A model generated the notes under the pieces. That model saw only the letters and a list, made by a program, of their open reading frames with translations, was not told where the DNA came from and made no database searches. A stretch of DNA of 64,000 bases, from NCBI RefSeq assembly GCF_007679045.1, contig NZ_VEFS01000004.1, forward strand, positions 124,001 to 188,000, given 5' to 3'. This DNA comes from Microbacterium sp. BH-3-3-3. Lineage in GTDB: Bacteria > Actinomycetota > Actinomycetes > Actinomycetales > Microbacteriaceae. Of the stretch, positions 45,114-52,720 are shown piece after piece; position 1 is the first letter of the stretch; each line of letters starts with the position of its first letter. Made by a program: the position numbers and the translations under genes.

Positions 45114-46220
45114 ATGGATCCGGACTGGTCCATCTGGGTCCACGACCTCAAGACGGGCGCACCGATCGCGCCGCTGACGGTGAAGCTTGGGGCGCAGGGC
45201 GACTCCTGGTCCACCGGCACCAGCGGCAACGGCACCAGCACGACCACCATCGTGATGGACGAGGAAGACCCGTGGACGCCCGCGTATACGGCCTCGCTGC
45301 TGAAGCCGAACGACCGGATGATCGTGCGCTGGTGGGGTGTGAACGGGGGAGCCGACCCTGGCGATGCGCCCATGTACGCGCACAAGATCGAGGACTGGGC
45401 GTACTCCCTCGACGGCGACACCATCACCGTCACTTCCGTCGACCTGCTCGGCGAGACGAAGTGGCGCATGATCGGCGGCGCCGACTCCGACAAGCACCTG
45501 ACGCTGACGGTGACGAACCGGACCCCGTCGGGTGCGGTCGCTCAGGTGATGGCGCGGATGATGCAGTGGTCCCCGGACTGGCAATACCCGCTCGACCTTC
45601 CCGCGGACGCGCCGGGCACCTTCAAAGGTGGGCCCTGGGTGTTCTGGGAGGGACGCTCGATGGGGGAGATCCTCGACGAGATCCGCAAGCGCGCGGGTGT
45701 GGAGATCTACCTCCGCCCGTACGCGACGGCCTCCGGGGGAATCCGGTTCCAGGTGCGCGTCGGCTCACCGGTGACCATCGGCGGGGCGAACTTCAACCTC
45801 CTCGCCGACGAGTCGCCCCTGTCCGGCATCACGTACCGAGTCGACGGGGCACAGCAGGTCACTGGGCTGCTCGGGCTGGGAAACGGCACCGGCGAGGACC
45901 AGGAGACAGCGCATCAGGACGGGACCGTCAAGATCGCCATTCGCGACACCAAGAAGTCGTTTGACGACCTGACGGGTGACGCGCTGCAGGAAGCCGTCGA
46001 CACGTACTACTACGCCAACGTCGACCCGATCATCCAGTGGGACATCGGCGCATTCACGATCGGCGGTGGGTACGAACCGGAGCACAGTGCGCCAGGCCGC
46101 GTGTTCAACGTCGAGCTCTACGGAAACCCCGTCATCCCCGACGGTGTGCACACGCTGCGCGTCATCAACGTGTCTGGTGACAACGGTCCGCAACTGAAGC
46201 CGGAGGTGCAGGGTGCCTAA
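45114..46220 (+). CDS. Minor tail protein (tail hub/tip)
   Basis: 368 residues after GAGAGGGGGTGG. WSIWVHDLKTGAPIAPLTVK, RMIVRWWGVNGGADPG and VEIYLRPYATASGGIRFQVR are characteristic of the Siphovirus ReqiPepy6-like tail-tip (Tal/hub) family seen after Dit in actinophages. Overlaps the next gene by eight bases. Confidence 0.8.
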   Translation: MDPDWSIWVHDLKTGAPIAPLTVKLGAQGDSWSTGTSGNGTSTTTIVMDEEDPWTPAYTASLLKPNDRMIVRWWGVNGGADPGDAPMYAHKIEDWAYSLDGDTITVTSVDLLGETKWRMIGGADSDKHLTLTVTNRTPSGAVAQVMARMMQWSPDWQYPLDLPADAPGTFKGGPWVFWEGRSMGEILDEIRKRAGVEIYLRPYATASGGIRFQVRVGSPVTIGGANFNLLADESPLSGITYRVDGAQQVTGLLGLGNGTGEDQETAHQDGTVKIAIRDTKKSFDDLTGDALQEAVDTYYYANVDPIIQWDIGAFTIGGGYEPEHSAPGRVFNVELYGNPVIPDGVHTLRVINVSGDNGPQLKPEVQGA

Positions 46221-47382
46221 CCTGAACGACGCCTTCGGGTGGATCGAGGACATCAAGCGCGAGATCGCGCGGCTGAAGTCCGGGGCGTTCCTCGAGAACT
46301 CCTCCATCACGCAGGGCCGCATGCGGTTCATCGGCGGGTTGCTCAAGCTCGACAGCGGTGCAACGCTCGACGGCGAGGGCACCTTCATCTGGCGCGGCGC
46401 CGGCTCCATAGCGGGCGACTTCGAAGTGCTCGAGGGTGGCGTCATCAAAGTTGGTGGCGTCCTGATTAGCCCTATCGGCGGCGGACGCATCATGATCGGC
46501 GCTGGCCCTAACGGCATCATCCTCGACGCGGCCACAGGCTCGCTCACCAACGGCAACGTGACCATTGAGGGCGGCAAGGCCACCTTCGGCGTCGGCTCCG
46601 CTCAGGTCGTCATCGACGGCGCCACCGGCATGATCACGGCCGGCACGGGTGCAGCAAAGGTGACGATCGACGGGGCAACCGGCAAGGTCGTACTCGGCGC
46701 GCTCACCCTGGACCCCACCACCGACGGTGGCGCGGCCCTGTTCTCGAACGGCTCAAAGCTGTTCTCGAACCTGCTCGCCATCGGCCTCAAGAATTCCTTC
46801 GGCGAGATGACGATCGGCGCCCTGGCCAGCCTGCTCTCGTTCGGCGATAACCACGTCAGCGTGGGCCCAACGGGCATCAGCCTCGCTGGCGTCCGCGCCG
46901 TCGACAGCACGGACGGTGTCAAGTGGCTCGGCATCCTCGACAGCGGCGAGATCGTCAAGGTGTCCCCGAGCGTGGGCGGGCCCGGCAGCAGGCTCTCGTG
47001 GCCGTTCCCACCGTCAATGGTCACGTCGGAGTACGGGCCGCGCGACTCGCCCGGAGAAGGCGCATCCACCTTCCACGAGGGGATCGACTTCGGAGCGGCG
47101 GAGGGGACACCGATCCCGTCCGCAGGTTCCGGCGTCGTCGAATTCGCAGGCGAGAGCGGCGGCTTCGGAAACTGCGTCGTCATAAACCACGGTGGCGGAC
47201 TGAAGACGCGTTATGCGCACATGCAGACGCTTCCAGCGGTGACTGTCGGTCAGACGGTGACTCGAGGTCAGGCCCTCGGGCCCGTCGGTAACACCGGAGT
47301 ATCGTTCGGCGCCCACCTGCACTTCGAGGTGGAGGTCGACGGCGTGAAGGTCAACCCGCGCACCAAGCTTCCTGCGTCCTAG
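46213..47382 (+). CDS. Minor tail protein with C-terminal M23 peptidase domain
   Basis: 389 residues from a GTG. Residues 1-250 contain repeated beta-turn units (GATLDGEGTF, GATGMITAGT, GATGKVVLGA), a fibre-like stalk. Residues about 275-385 are a LytM/M23 zinc endopeptidase: HEGIDFG (His288, Asp292), VVINHGGGLKTRYAHMQ and HLHFEV (His368, His370). It probably cuts peptidoglycan peptide bridges at DNA injection. Its TAG stop lies in CTAG shared with the convergent lipoprotein gene. Confidence 0.9.
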   Translation: MPNLNDAFGWIEDIKREIARLKSGAFLENSSITQGRMRFIGGLLKLDSGATLDGEGTFIWRGAGSIAGDFEVLEGGVIKVGGVLISPIGGGRIMIGAGPNGIILDAATGSLTNGNVTIEGGKATFGVGSAQVVIDGATGMITAGTGAAKVTIDGATGKVVLGALTLDPTTDGGAALFSNGSKLFSNLLAIGLKNSFGEMTIGALASLLSFGDNHVSVGPTGISLAGVRAVDSTDGVKWLGILDSGEIVKVSPSVGGPGSRLSWPFPPSMVTSEYGPRDSPGEGASTFHEGIDFGAAEGTPIPSAGSGVVEFAGESGGFGNCVVINHGGGLKTRYAHMQTLPAVTVGQTVTRGQALGPVGNTGVSFGAHLHFEVEVDGVKVNPRTKLPAS

Positions 47383-47795
47383 CGAATGGGGCAGTAGAAG
47401 TCGGCGGACATCTGCACAAGATCGGTGTTCGCGCCGGCGGGGATGTCTCCCGTCAGGGCGACGATCGAGCGCTCGTCGGCGCCAGCTGCGATCTGATCGC
47501 AGGTGTAGTCGGCGGCGGACTTGATCTGGTCAGCGTTTACGACGACGTCGTAGTCCGCGACCGTGAGCTGGATCCCTACCAGGACGTCGGTCGGGTCTTT
47601 CGCTGGCGGAGTTGTCGCGGTCACCTCGACCGGAGCAGCCGGAGCAGCCGCGGTAGGCGTCGGCGTGGCGGCCTGCGGCGTCGGCGCCGTCGTCCCGGCG
47701 GGCACGTCGCTGACGACGGCAGCCTCTGGGGTCTGTGCCGTGCACCCGGTGAGCAGCAGCACGGCAGCAGCGACGGCGATGAGACCACGTTTCAT
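47379..47795 (-). CDS. DUF732-like lipoprotein, probable lysogeny cargo (moron)
   Basis: 138 residues from the ATG at 47793-47795 (an in-frame ATG at 47813 would lengthen the signal). MKRGLIAVAAAVLLLTGC is a lipoprotein signal, then an Ala/Pro/Thr linker, then a C-terminal domain (DQIKSAADYTCDQIAAGADE ... DLVQMSADFYCPIR) resembling DUF732 with its two Cys. It is the only minus-strand gene between tail and lysis genes, and a -10-like TAGGGT (47803-47808) lies about seven bases before the start. This suggests independent expression in the lysogen, perhaps as a superinfection-exclusion or surface lipoprotein; that role is inferred. Confidence 0.75.
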   Translation of the reverse strand: MKRGLIAVAAAVLLLTGCTAQTPEAAVVSDVPAGTTAPTPQAATPTPTAAAPAAPVEVTATTPPAKDPTDVLVGIQLTVADYDVVVNADQIKSAADYTCDQIAAGADERSIVALTGDIPAGANTDLVQMSADFYCPIR

Positions 47796-47860
47796 GACGC
47801 TCACCCTACCCATCCGCTTGCCCGCGGCATATGCCCGCGACTGAAGGAAGGACGTGGGCC

Positions 47861-48622
47861 ATGCCCCGTTACCAGAACGGCCGGGCGCCGCTGGGCGACC
47901 TTGTAAAGTTCGGCGAGCAGCACTACCTCCCCGTCGGCACTGCCGCGCGGTGGCGTGAGCTGCAGCGCCTGGCGCAGGAAAAGTACGGCGTGTGGCTAGC
48001 CATCACTTCCGGGTGGAACGGCTACCGGCCCTACGACATCCAGGTCCAGTACCGCAAAGAGCTCGGCATCTGGGCCGCCGTGCCCGGGTACTCCTCGCAC
48101 GGCCTCGTATACCAGGGCCGCGACTGTGCCGCGATCGACGTCAACAACTGGGGAGCTCTCGCCCCGGGAAACAGCTCGCTCGCCTGGTCTCGATTCGTCG
48201 TGCTCTGCCGGCTCGTCGGCTTCACCGTCGACTTCGTCTCACCGCAGGAGCTGTGGCACATCGGCGACTTCGACCCGTTCATCGTGCCCGCGTTCGCGAG
48301 CATCACCATCAACCCGGGCACGACTGCACGACCGCCCATCGCAGAGGAGGACGACATGCTCATCATCACCGCCACCAGCAGCAGCAAGGACGGGGTGATC
48401 CTCGAGGGACGCACCTACGTCGACAGCCTCACGGCACCCATCGCACTCCTGTCGGCCGCCGAGGTGGACGCCTACCGGTGGCACTCGAAGAACTCCGGTA
48501 TCCCCTTCCGGGAGACGAAGTGGCCCGGCGACGATCTCCGCGGAGTCGTAGCAGTGCGTGGCCTTCGGCCGTTCGATCAGAACACGGGCCGCGCCGACTA
48601 CACCGCCCAGATTCGCTACTGA
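47861..48622 (+). CDS. Endolysin, M15-type D-Ala peptidase
   Basis: 253 residues from the ATG at 47861 after GAAGGAAGG. Peptidase M15 motifs: SGWNGYRPYDIQ, then SSHGLVYQGRDCAAID (metal His and Asp) and ELWHIGDF (catalytic Glu, metal His). The C-terminal 90 residues (DGVILEGRTYVDSLTAPIAL and on) are an unassigned domain, maybe wall-binding. It should cleave D-Ala cross-links for lysis. No signal peptide, so it needs a holin, probably from the following membrane genes. Confidence 0.9.
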   Translation: MPRYQNGRAPLGDLVKFGEQHYLPVGTAARWRELQRLAQEKYGVWLAITSGWNGYRPYDIQVQYRKELGIWAAVPGYSSHGLVYQGRDCAAIDVNNWGALAPGNSSLAWSRFVVLCRLVGFTVDFVSPQELWHIGDFDPFIVPAFASITINPGTTARPPIAEEDDMLIITATSSSKDGVILEGRTYVDSLTAPIALLSAAEVDAYRWHSKNSGIPFRETKWPGDDLRGVVAVRGLRPFDQNTGRADYTAQIRY

Positions 48623-49113
48623 TGGTGGAGCGATACCCGGTGCCGGAGCGGAAGCGCCGGATGCTCGAGGCCACGATCCGGATCATCGACATCGTCGCCT
48701 ACTTCATCATCTTCGTCGGCGGCTGCTACGCACTGTTCTTCACCCCCGACAGCGTGCAGCGCGAACTCGCCGGCGCCGAATGGCTCGTACCGCTGTGGGC
48801 AGGGTTCCTTCTCGTCGGGGGCGGGCTCGGCATGGTGGGCCGCATCACTCGCATCTGGATCCTCGAGCCTCCGGCGGACGTCGCCGCGATCGCGGGGGCT
48901 GCGATCTACTTCGTCGTGCTGGGCAACACGCTCTTCCAATCGGTCACAGCCGGCGTCGCGACGACCCTCGTGTTCTACGCGATCATCCAGATGTTCCGCC
49001 GGTACATCGAGCTGCAGATATTCGGCACGGACCCAAACGTGCACAGCTTCACCGACCGGATCGCCGAGTCGCTACGGAGGCGAACGGCAAACGTCGCTCC
49101 GCGAGAGGAGTAG
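48622..49113 (+). CDS. Membrane protein of the lysis cassette, candidate holin
   Basis: 163 residues, with three or four hydrophobic segments (IIDIVAYFIIFVGGCYALFF, LVPLWAGFLLVGGGLGMVGR, AIAGAAIYFVVLGNTLFQSV, VATTLVFYAIIQMF) and a charged C-terminal tail. Begins one base into the endolysin stop. Position and topology fit a lysis membrane protein, but it is larger than most holins. Confidence 0.68.
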   Translation: MVERYPVPERKRRMLEATIRIIDIVAYFIIFVGGCYALFFTPDSVQRELAGAEWLVPLWAGFLLVGGGLGMVGRITRIWILEPPADVAAIAGAAIYFVVLGNTLFQSVTAGVATTLVFYAIIQMFRRYIELQIFGTDPNVHSFTDRIAESLRRRTANVAPREE

Positions 49114-49115
49114 GC

Positions 49116-49445
49116 GTGCAGGACGTCAACATCGTCGCCATCCTCGTGGCCTGCCTCGGTGCGGGCGGTCTGGGCGCGTTCGCCCGCGAGATCGCCGACA
49201 TCGCATCGAAGGTGCGACGCGGTGTCTCGACGCGCGAGTCAAACCGCAAGAACGACATCATCGGCCAGCGCGACGCGGCACTCGCCCGCGAGCAGGCGGA
49301 GCAGAAGCGAGCCGACGATGAGCGGCGTCGCCGTATCGCCTGGCAGGAGTATGCGGGCCTGCTGGCCTTCCGGCTCCGTGTCGCGGGCATCGCGCCTGAC
49401 GAGCTCCCGGACGGGCTCGAAGACACCGTCAACCCGAACACCTGA
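49116..49445 (+). CDS. Membrane-anchored coiled-coil protein of the lysis cassette
   Basis: 109 residues from a GTG: one N-terminal membrane helix (VNIVAILVACLGAGGLGAF) followed by a charged coiled coil (ALAREQAEQKRADDERRRR). This layout is seen in spanin-like or holin-associated proteins of actinophages. Function inferred from context. Confidence 0.65.
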   Translation: MQDVNIVAILVACLGAGGLGAFAREIADIASKVRRGVSTRESNRKNDIIGQRDAALAREQAEQKRADDERRRRIAWQEYAGLLAFRLRVAGIAPDELPDGLEDTVNPNT

Positions 49446-49487
49446 CCCCGGCACCGTGCTGAGGTCTTCGTCTCGAAAGGACACCCC

Positions 49488-49718
49488 ATGAGCACGAACG
49501 AAGACATCACCACCCGACCCGGCTTCATCGCCAAGGCGCGCAAGGCGCTCGTCGCTCTGGTCGGCGCCACCGCTGCCTCGCTCGGCCCCGCGATCGTCAT
49601 CGCCGGCGCCGACGGCGCGATCGAACCCGCAGGCGAGATCCTGCCCATCTGCATCATCGCCATCACCCTCGGGCTCGGCGCCGCTCTCGCGGTATACGCC
49701 ACCCCGAACGCCAAGTGA
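49488..49718 (+). CDS. Small holin-like membrane protein
   Basis: 76 residues after GAAAGG: a basic N-terminus and two hydrophobic helices (ALVALVGATAASLGPAIVIA, ILPICIIAITLGLGAALAVY) with a short acidic turn between. This is the classic small two-helix holin topology. Overlaps a 26-residue membrane peptide by one base. Confidence 0.72.
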   Translation: MSTNEDITTRPGFIAKARKALVALVGATAASLGPAIVIAGADGAIEPAGEILPICIIAITLGLGAALAVYATPNAK

Positions 49719-49798
49719 TGCGAGGCGTGGCGGCGGTCGGCCTCGTGCTGGTCGCCGTCTACGTCGCGCTCACCATCCCCTTCTCGCCCCGCACCTAG
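49718..49798 (+). CDS. Tiny single-helix membrane peptide
   Basis: 26 residues: MRGVAAVGLVLVAVYVALTI then PFSPRT. ATG overlaps the previous stop (TGATG). AGGG follows its stop and serves the next gene. Small, but coupled to the holin-like gene and membrane-directed, so likely real. Confidence 0.55.
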   Translation: MRGVAAVGLVLVAVYVALTIPFSPRT

Positions 49799-49807
49799 GG
49801 AGAACGC

Positions 49808-51862
49808 ATGGCTCTGCTCACCGGGAACCTGGCTGACTTCCAGGGCGCACTCGACCGCTCCACGAACCCGCGCATCGTGCTAACCCCGAACGGGGCTGCC
49901 GTCAGCGCAAACCGGGTTCTCTACGCGAAGCCGATCATCATCGACACGTTCGGTGACGACAACGGCTGGACCAAGGACGTCCTGCCGACGACAGATCTCA
50001 TCGGCATCGAGGGTGATGACGCCTGGTACGACGTTCGCATCGAGCGGCAGGTATCGGGCGCCGACTGGGTGCCGTGGGATGACACGACGTGGCGTCTGAA
50101 GGTGCCCCCGGAGGGCGGCAAGTTCTCGGGGCTCGTCATCGCCAAGACGCACCCGGCGCAGATCTACGTCGGCCCCGCGGTGACGCCGGAGTCCAGTCAG
50201 CCCGCGCAGGAGCTCGACCCGAACCGGTGGACCGGGTGGCTGAAGACCAACACGTACGCCGGGGAATTCAACTACTACGAATGGAACGGCATGCGATGGC
50301 TTCCGAAGGCGCGCCTCGAGTTCGCCACTGACGCGTCGATGGCGGCGGAGCTCTCTCGGGACGACTCGGCAGCTTCCATCGCCGTCGATGAGCGTGTCCG
50401 CCCCGTCGCGATCGAGGTGGTCGCCGAGGCGCCCACGGTCGTGGCGGCGGCCGCGACCCGTGTCGACGCTGAGCTCGCCGCGCGCGATCTCGTGCAGGGC
50501 GGCGACCCCCGCATCCTGCCCACCGACAAGCTCATCTACCAGGGACCTCTGCCGTCGAGCACGGGATACCTGTGGGGCATCGTCGTCGTGCGCGGCGGTC
50601 GCAAGTATGTCGCCGCCGGTGTGAAGCTCAACGGCGACCTCGTCGGACGCACCACCGGATCCAGCAGCAGCGGCAGCTCGGGCTTGGCGCTCAACGTCGT
50701 GCCTGACTGCATCCAGGAGTGGTGGGTCGGTCCCGTCACGCAGCGATTCCTCGGGTGGACCGCCACCGCCGGTCTCGGCAGCGGCGGCCAGGTGCTGGCG
50801 ATCGACTTCAACGACCGCAGCGCACCCACCGTCATGCAGGTCGGCACGGCCACGGTCGACGACCACAACGTCCCCGCCCGGTACACGATCCCCGGCCGCG
50901 GTTCGATCCTGCAGTGGACCCACCATGGCGCCGATTCCCTGCTGCGCTTCGTCGTCGCACCCGGGACCGGGCGTGCGGACACGTTCGTGAACCGTCCCGT
51001 GCAGACCATCGCCGCAGGCGGGGCCGTGTCGTACGGCTGGCTGCTGCACATCGCCACGGCGCAGACGTCGACGACGGACACGTTCTGGGACTTCGTCCGC
51101 ACGGGCCTGACGTGGTCGATCGTCGAGGTCGTCGTCAACTGGTCTACCGGGACGATCACCCGACCGAACCCGCCGAAGCCGATCGTGACCTTCACGGAGC
51201 AGCCCTACCTCACGATCGCACCCGCGGTGTACGTGGACGGAGTGCTCCGCAAGGTGCGCATCGCCGCGGGCTACAACCCCGCCGCGAGCCGCGACGACGT
51301 GTTCCTGTTCGAGCTCGACCTCTCCACGGGCGACATGAACGACAAGCGCAACCCCTCGGTGGTGTGGAACGTCAACTCGGGCACTGCGCTGCAGGCCAGC
51401 GCGCTGACCGCCGTCCTGCCGGACAAGAACCCCGGCACGCGCCGTCTGCTCGGAGTCAGCGGCATCGGCGGCGGCGAGGCATGGAAGATCCTCACCGTCG
51501 AGTACGCCGGCGCCGTCGGCGCGGACGGGGTGTACCGCGAGCACACGTTCAACGTGACCACGATGGCGGTCACTACCCGTGACCTCGGCACCACGGGCAA
51601 GCACCTCGAGCGCTACCCCGCCGGGGCGGCGTTCGCGGAGGACGGCAGTGTGTGGACCATTCGGGAGTCGAACAACACGTACACCCTCGCGAACGAGGGG
51701 GTCGCAGTTCGACGCTCCACGAACCCGATGTTCCGCGCCATGGCTGTACCGCCCGGCGGCCCGATCGATGTGCTCGTCGCAGAGGTCGCCGGGAACTACA
51801 CGGACTACCTGAACTGGTCCGGCGTCAACCTCATCGGTGTGAAGAAGGTGGCTCTCGCATGA
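49808..51862 (+). CDS. Tail fibre / receptor-binding minor tail protein
   Basis: 684 residues after TAGGGAGAACGC. Starts MALLTGNLADFQGALDRSTN; the N-terminal quarter is beta-rich (WYDVRIERQVSGADWVPWDD). An Ala/Val helical segment near residue 190 (VAEAPTVVAAAATRVDAELA) may be a trimeric stalk, followed by a large beta domain with NGD/GSSSSGSSG loops. Overlaps the next gene by four bases. A tail-appendage role follows from position and composition. Confidence 0.72.
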   Translation: MALLTGNLADFQGALDRSTNPRIVLTPNGAAVSANRVLYAKPIIIDTFGDDNGWTKDVLPTTDLIGIEGDDAWYDVRIERQVSGADWVPWDDTTWRLKVPPEGGKFSGLVIAKTHPAQIYVGPAVTPESSQPAQELDPNRWTGWLKTNTYAGEFNYYEWNGMRWLPKARLEFATDASMAAELSRDDSAASIAVDERVRPVAIEVVAEAPTVVAAAATRVDAELAARDLVQGGDPRILPTDKLIYQGPLPSSTGYLWGIVVVRGGRKYVAAGVKLNGDLVGRTTGSSSSGSSGLALNVVPDCIQEWWVGPVTQRFLGWTATAGLGSGGQVLAIDFNDRSAPTVMQVGTATVDDHNVPARYTIPGRGSILQWTHHGADSLLRFVVAPGTGRADTFVNRPVQTIAAGGAVSYGWLLHIATAQTSTTDTFWDFVRTGLTWSIVEVVVNWSTGTITRPNPPKPIVTFTEQPYLTIAPAVYVDGVLRKVRIAAGYNPAASRDDVFLFELDLSTGDMNDKRNPSVVWNVNSGTALQASALTAVLPDKNPGTRRLLGVSGIGGGEAWKILTVEYAGAVGADGVYREHTFNVTTMAVTTRDLGTTGKHLERYPAGAAFAEDGSVWTIRESNNTYTLANEGVAVRRSTNPMFRAMAVPPGGPIDVLVAEVAGNYTDYLNWSGVNLIGVKKVALA

Positions 51863-52710
51863 CCGGAACCGCAACCTACGTGCCCGCTCACGCGTCCACG
51901 GACATCACAGGGATGGACGAGCTGCTCGTCGATGTCGACCCGCTCACGAACAACGGCACGCTGCTGTTCGTCGAGCCGGGTTCCTGGCGGACGGATCCCA
52001 CCGGGGCGGCGTCTGGGACGATCCCTAATCAGTCGGCGTGGGCGCAGGACATCGTCGGCACCGCCGGCAACGACCTGACCCTGGCCAAGAGCAGCCCGTT
52101 CTCCGGCGTGGTGGAGCTCACCTCGAAGAAGGCGTTGCACGTCGCTCAGCGGCGCAGCGCGTCCGTGGCGGGCAACGAGACGTACACGCTCGGTAACCAG
52201 GCGATCCGCGACTTCATCGTGGCGAACCCGACGCATCGGTACCTATTCGCTGTGTCGATGGCTGTGACGCGTCCGGCGTCGTCGTCGTGGGTGCCTCTGG
52301 CGTCGCACCGCATCATGGGTCTCGTCGATGGCACTGACGATCGCATGGACATCCGTGTAAACACTGCGCTCGACACCATTTCGGGGTACCCGACGAACGA
52401 TCCGCCTCGCAAGATCGTGCAGACCCTGCTCACGGCGACCGGTATCGGCGTCGCGGCTGCGGCGTTCCAACACTCGGCCGCGTTCGCGGCATCCGCCTCA
52501 AGCACGCTGCTGTCGTTCCACAACGGTGGCCAGGGTGGGCCCGGCATGTCGTTCAAAGTGTTCTTCGCCCTCGTCGAGGACCTGACCCTTTCCGGCAAGT
52601 TGGCGAGCGACCGGATCGCGCAGATCAACGCCCGCCACCAGGCGCAGATCGCCTCCGGCGGCCTGTACTTCGGTGATCAAGTGATCACCGACCCGACGAC
52701 CCTGACCTGA
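51859..52710 (+). CDS. Minor tail protein
   Basis: 283 residues. TGTATYVPAHASTDITGMDE, LLFVEPGSWRTDPTGAASGT and MSFKVFFALVEDLTLSGKLA. Beta-rich lectin-like composition, coupled to the preceding fibre gene by ATGA. A carbohydrate-binding tail appendage is possible; no specific family was recognised. Confidence 0.68.
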   Translation: MTGTATYVPAHASTDITGMDELLVDVDPLTNNGTLLFVEPGSWRTDPTGAASGTIPNQSAWAQDIVGTAGNDLTLAKSSPFSGVVELTSKKALHVAQRRSASVAGNETYTLGNQAIRDFIVANPTHRYLFAVSMAVTRPASSSWVPLASHRIMGLVDGTDDRMDIRVNTALDTISGYPTNDPPRKIVQTLLTATGIGVAAAAFQHSAAFAASASSTLLSFHNGGQGGPGMSFKVFFALVEDLTLSGKLASDRIAQINARHQAQIASGGLYFGDQVITDPTTLT

Positions 52711-52720
52711 GAGGTTTGTG

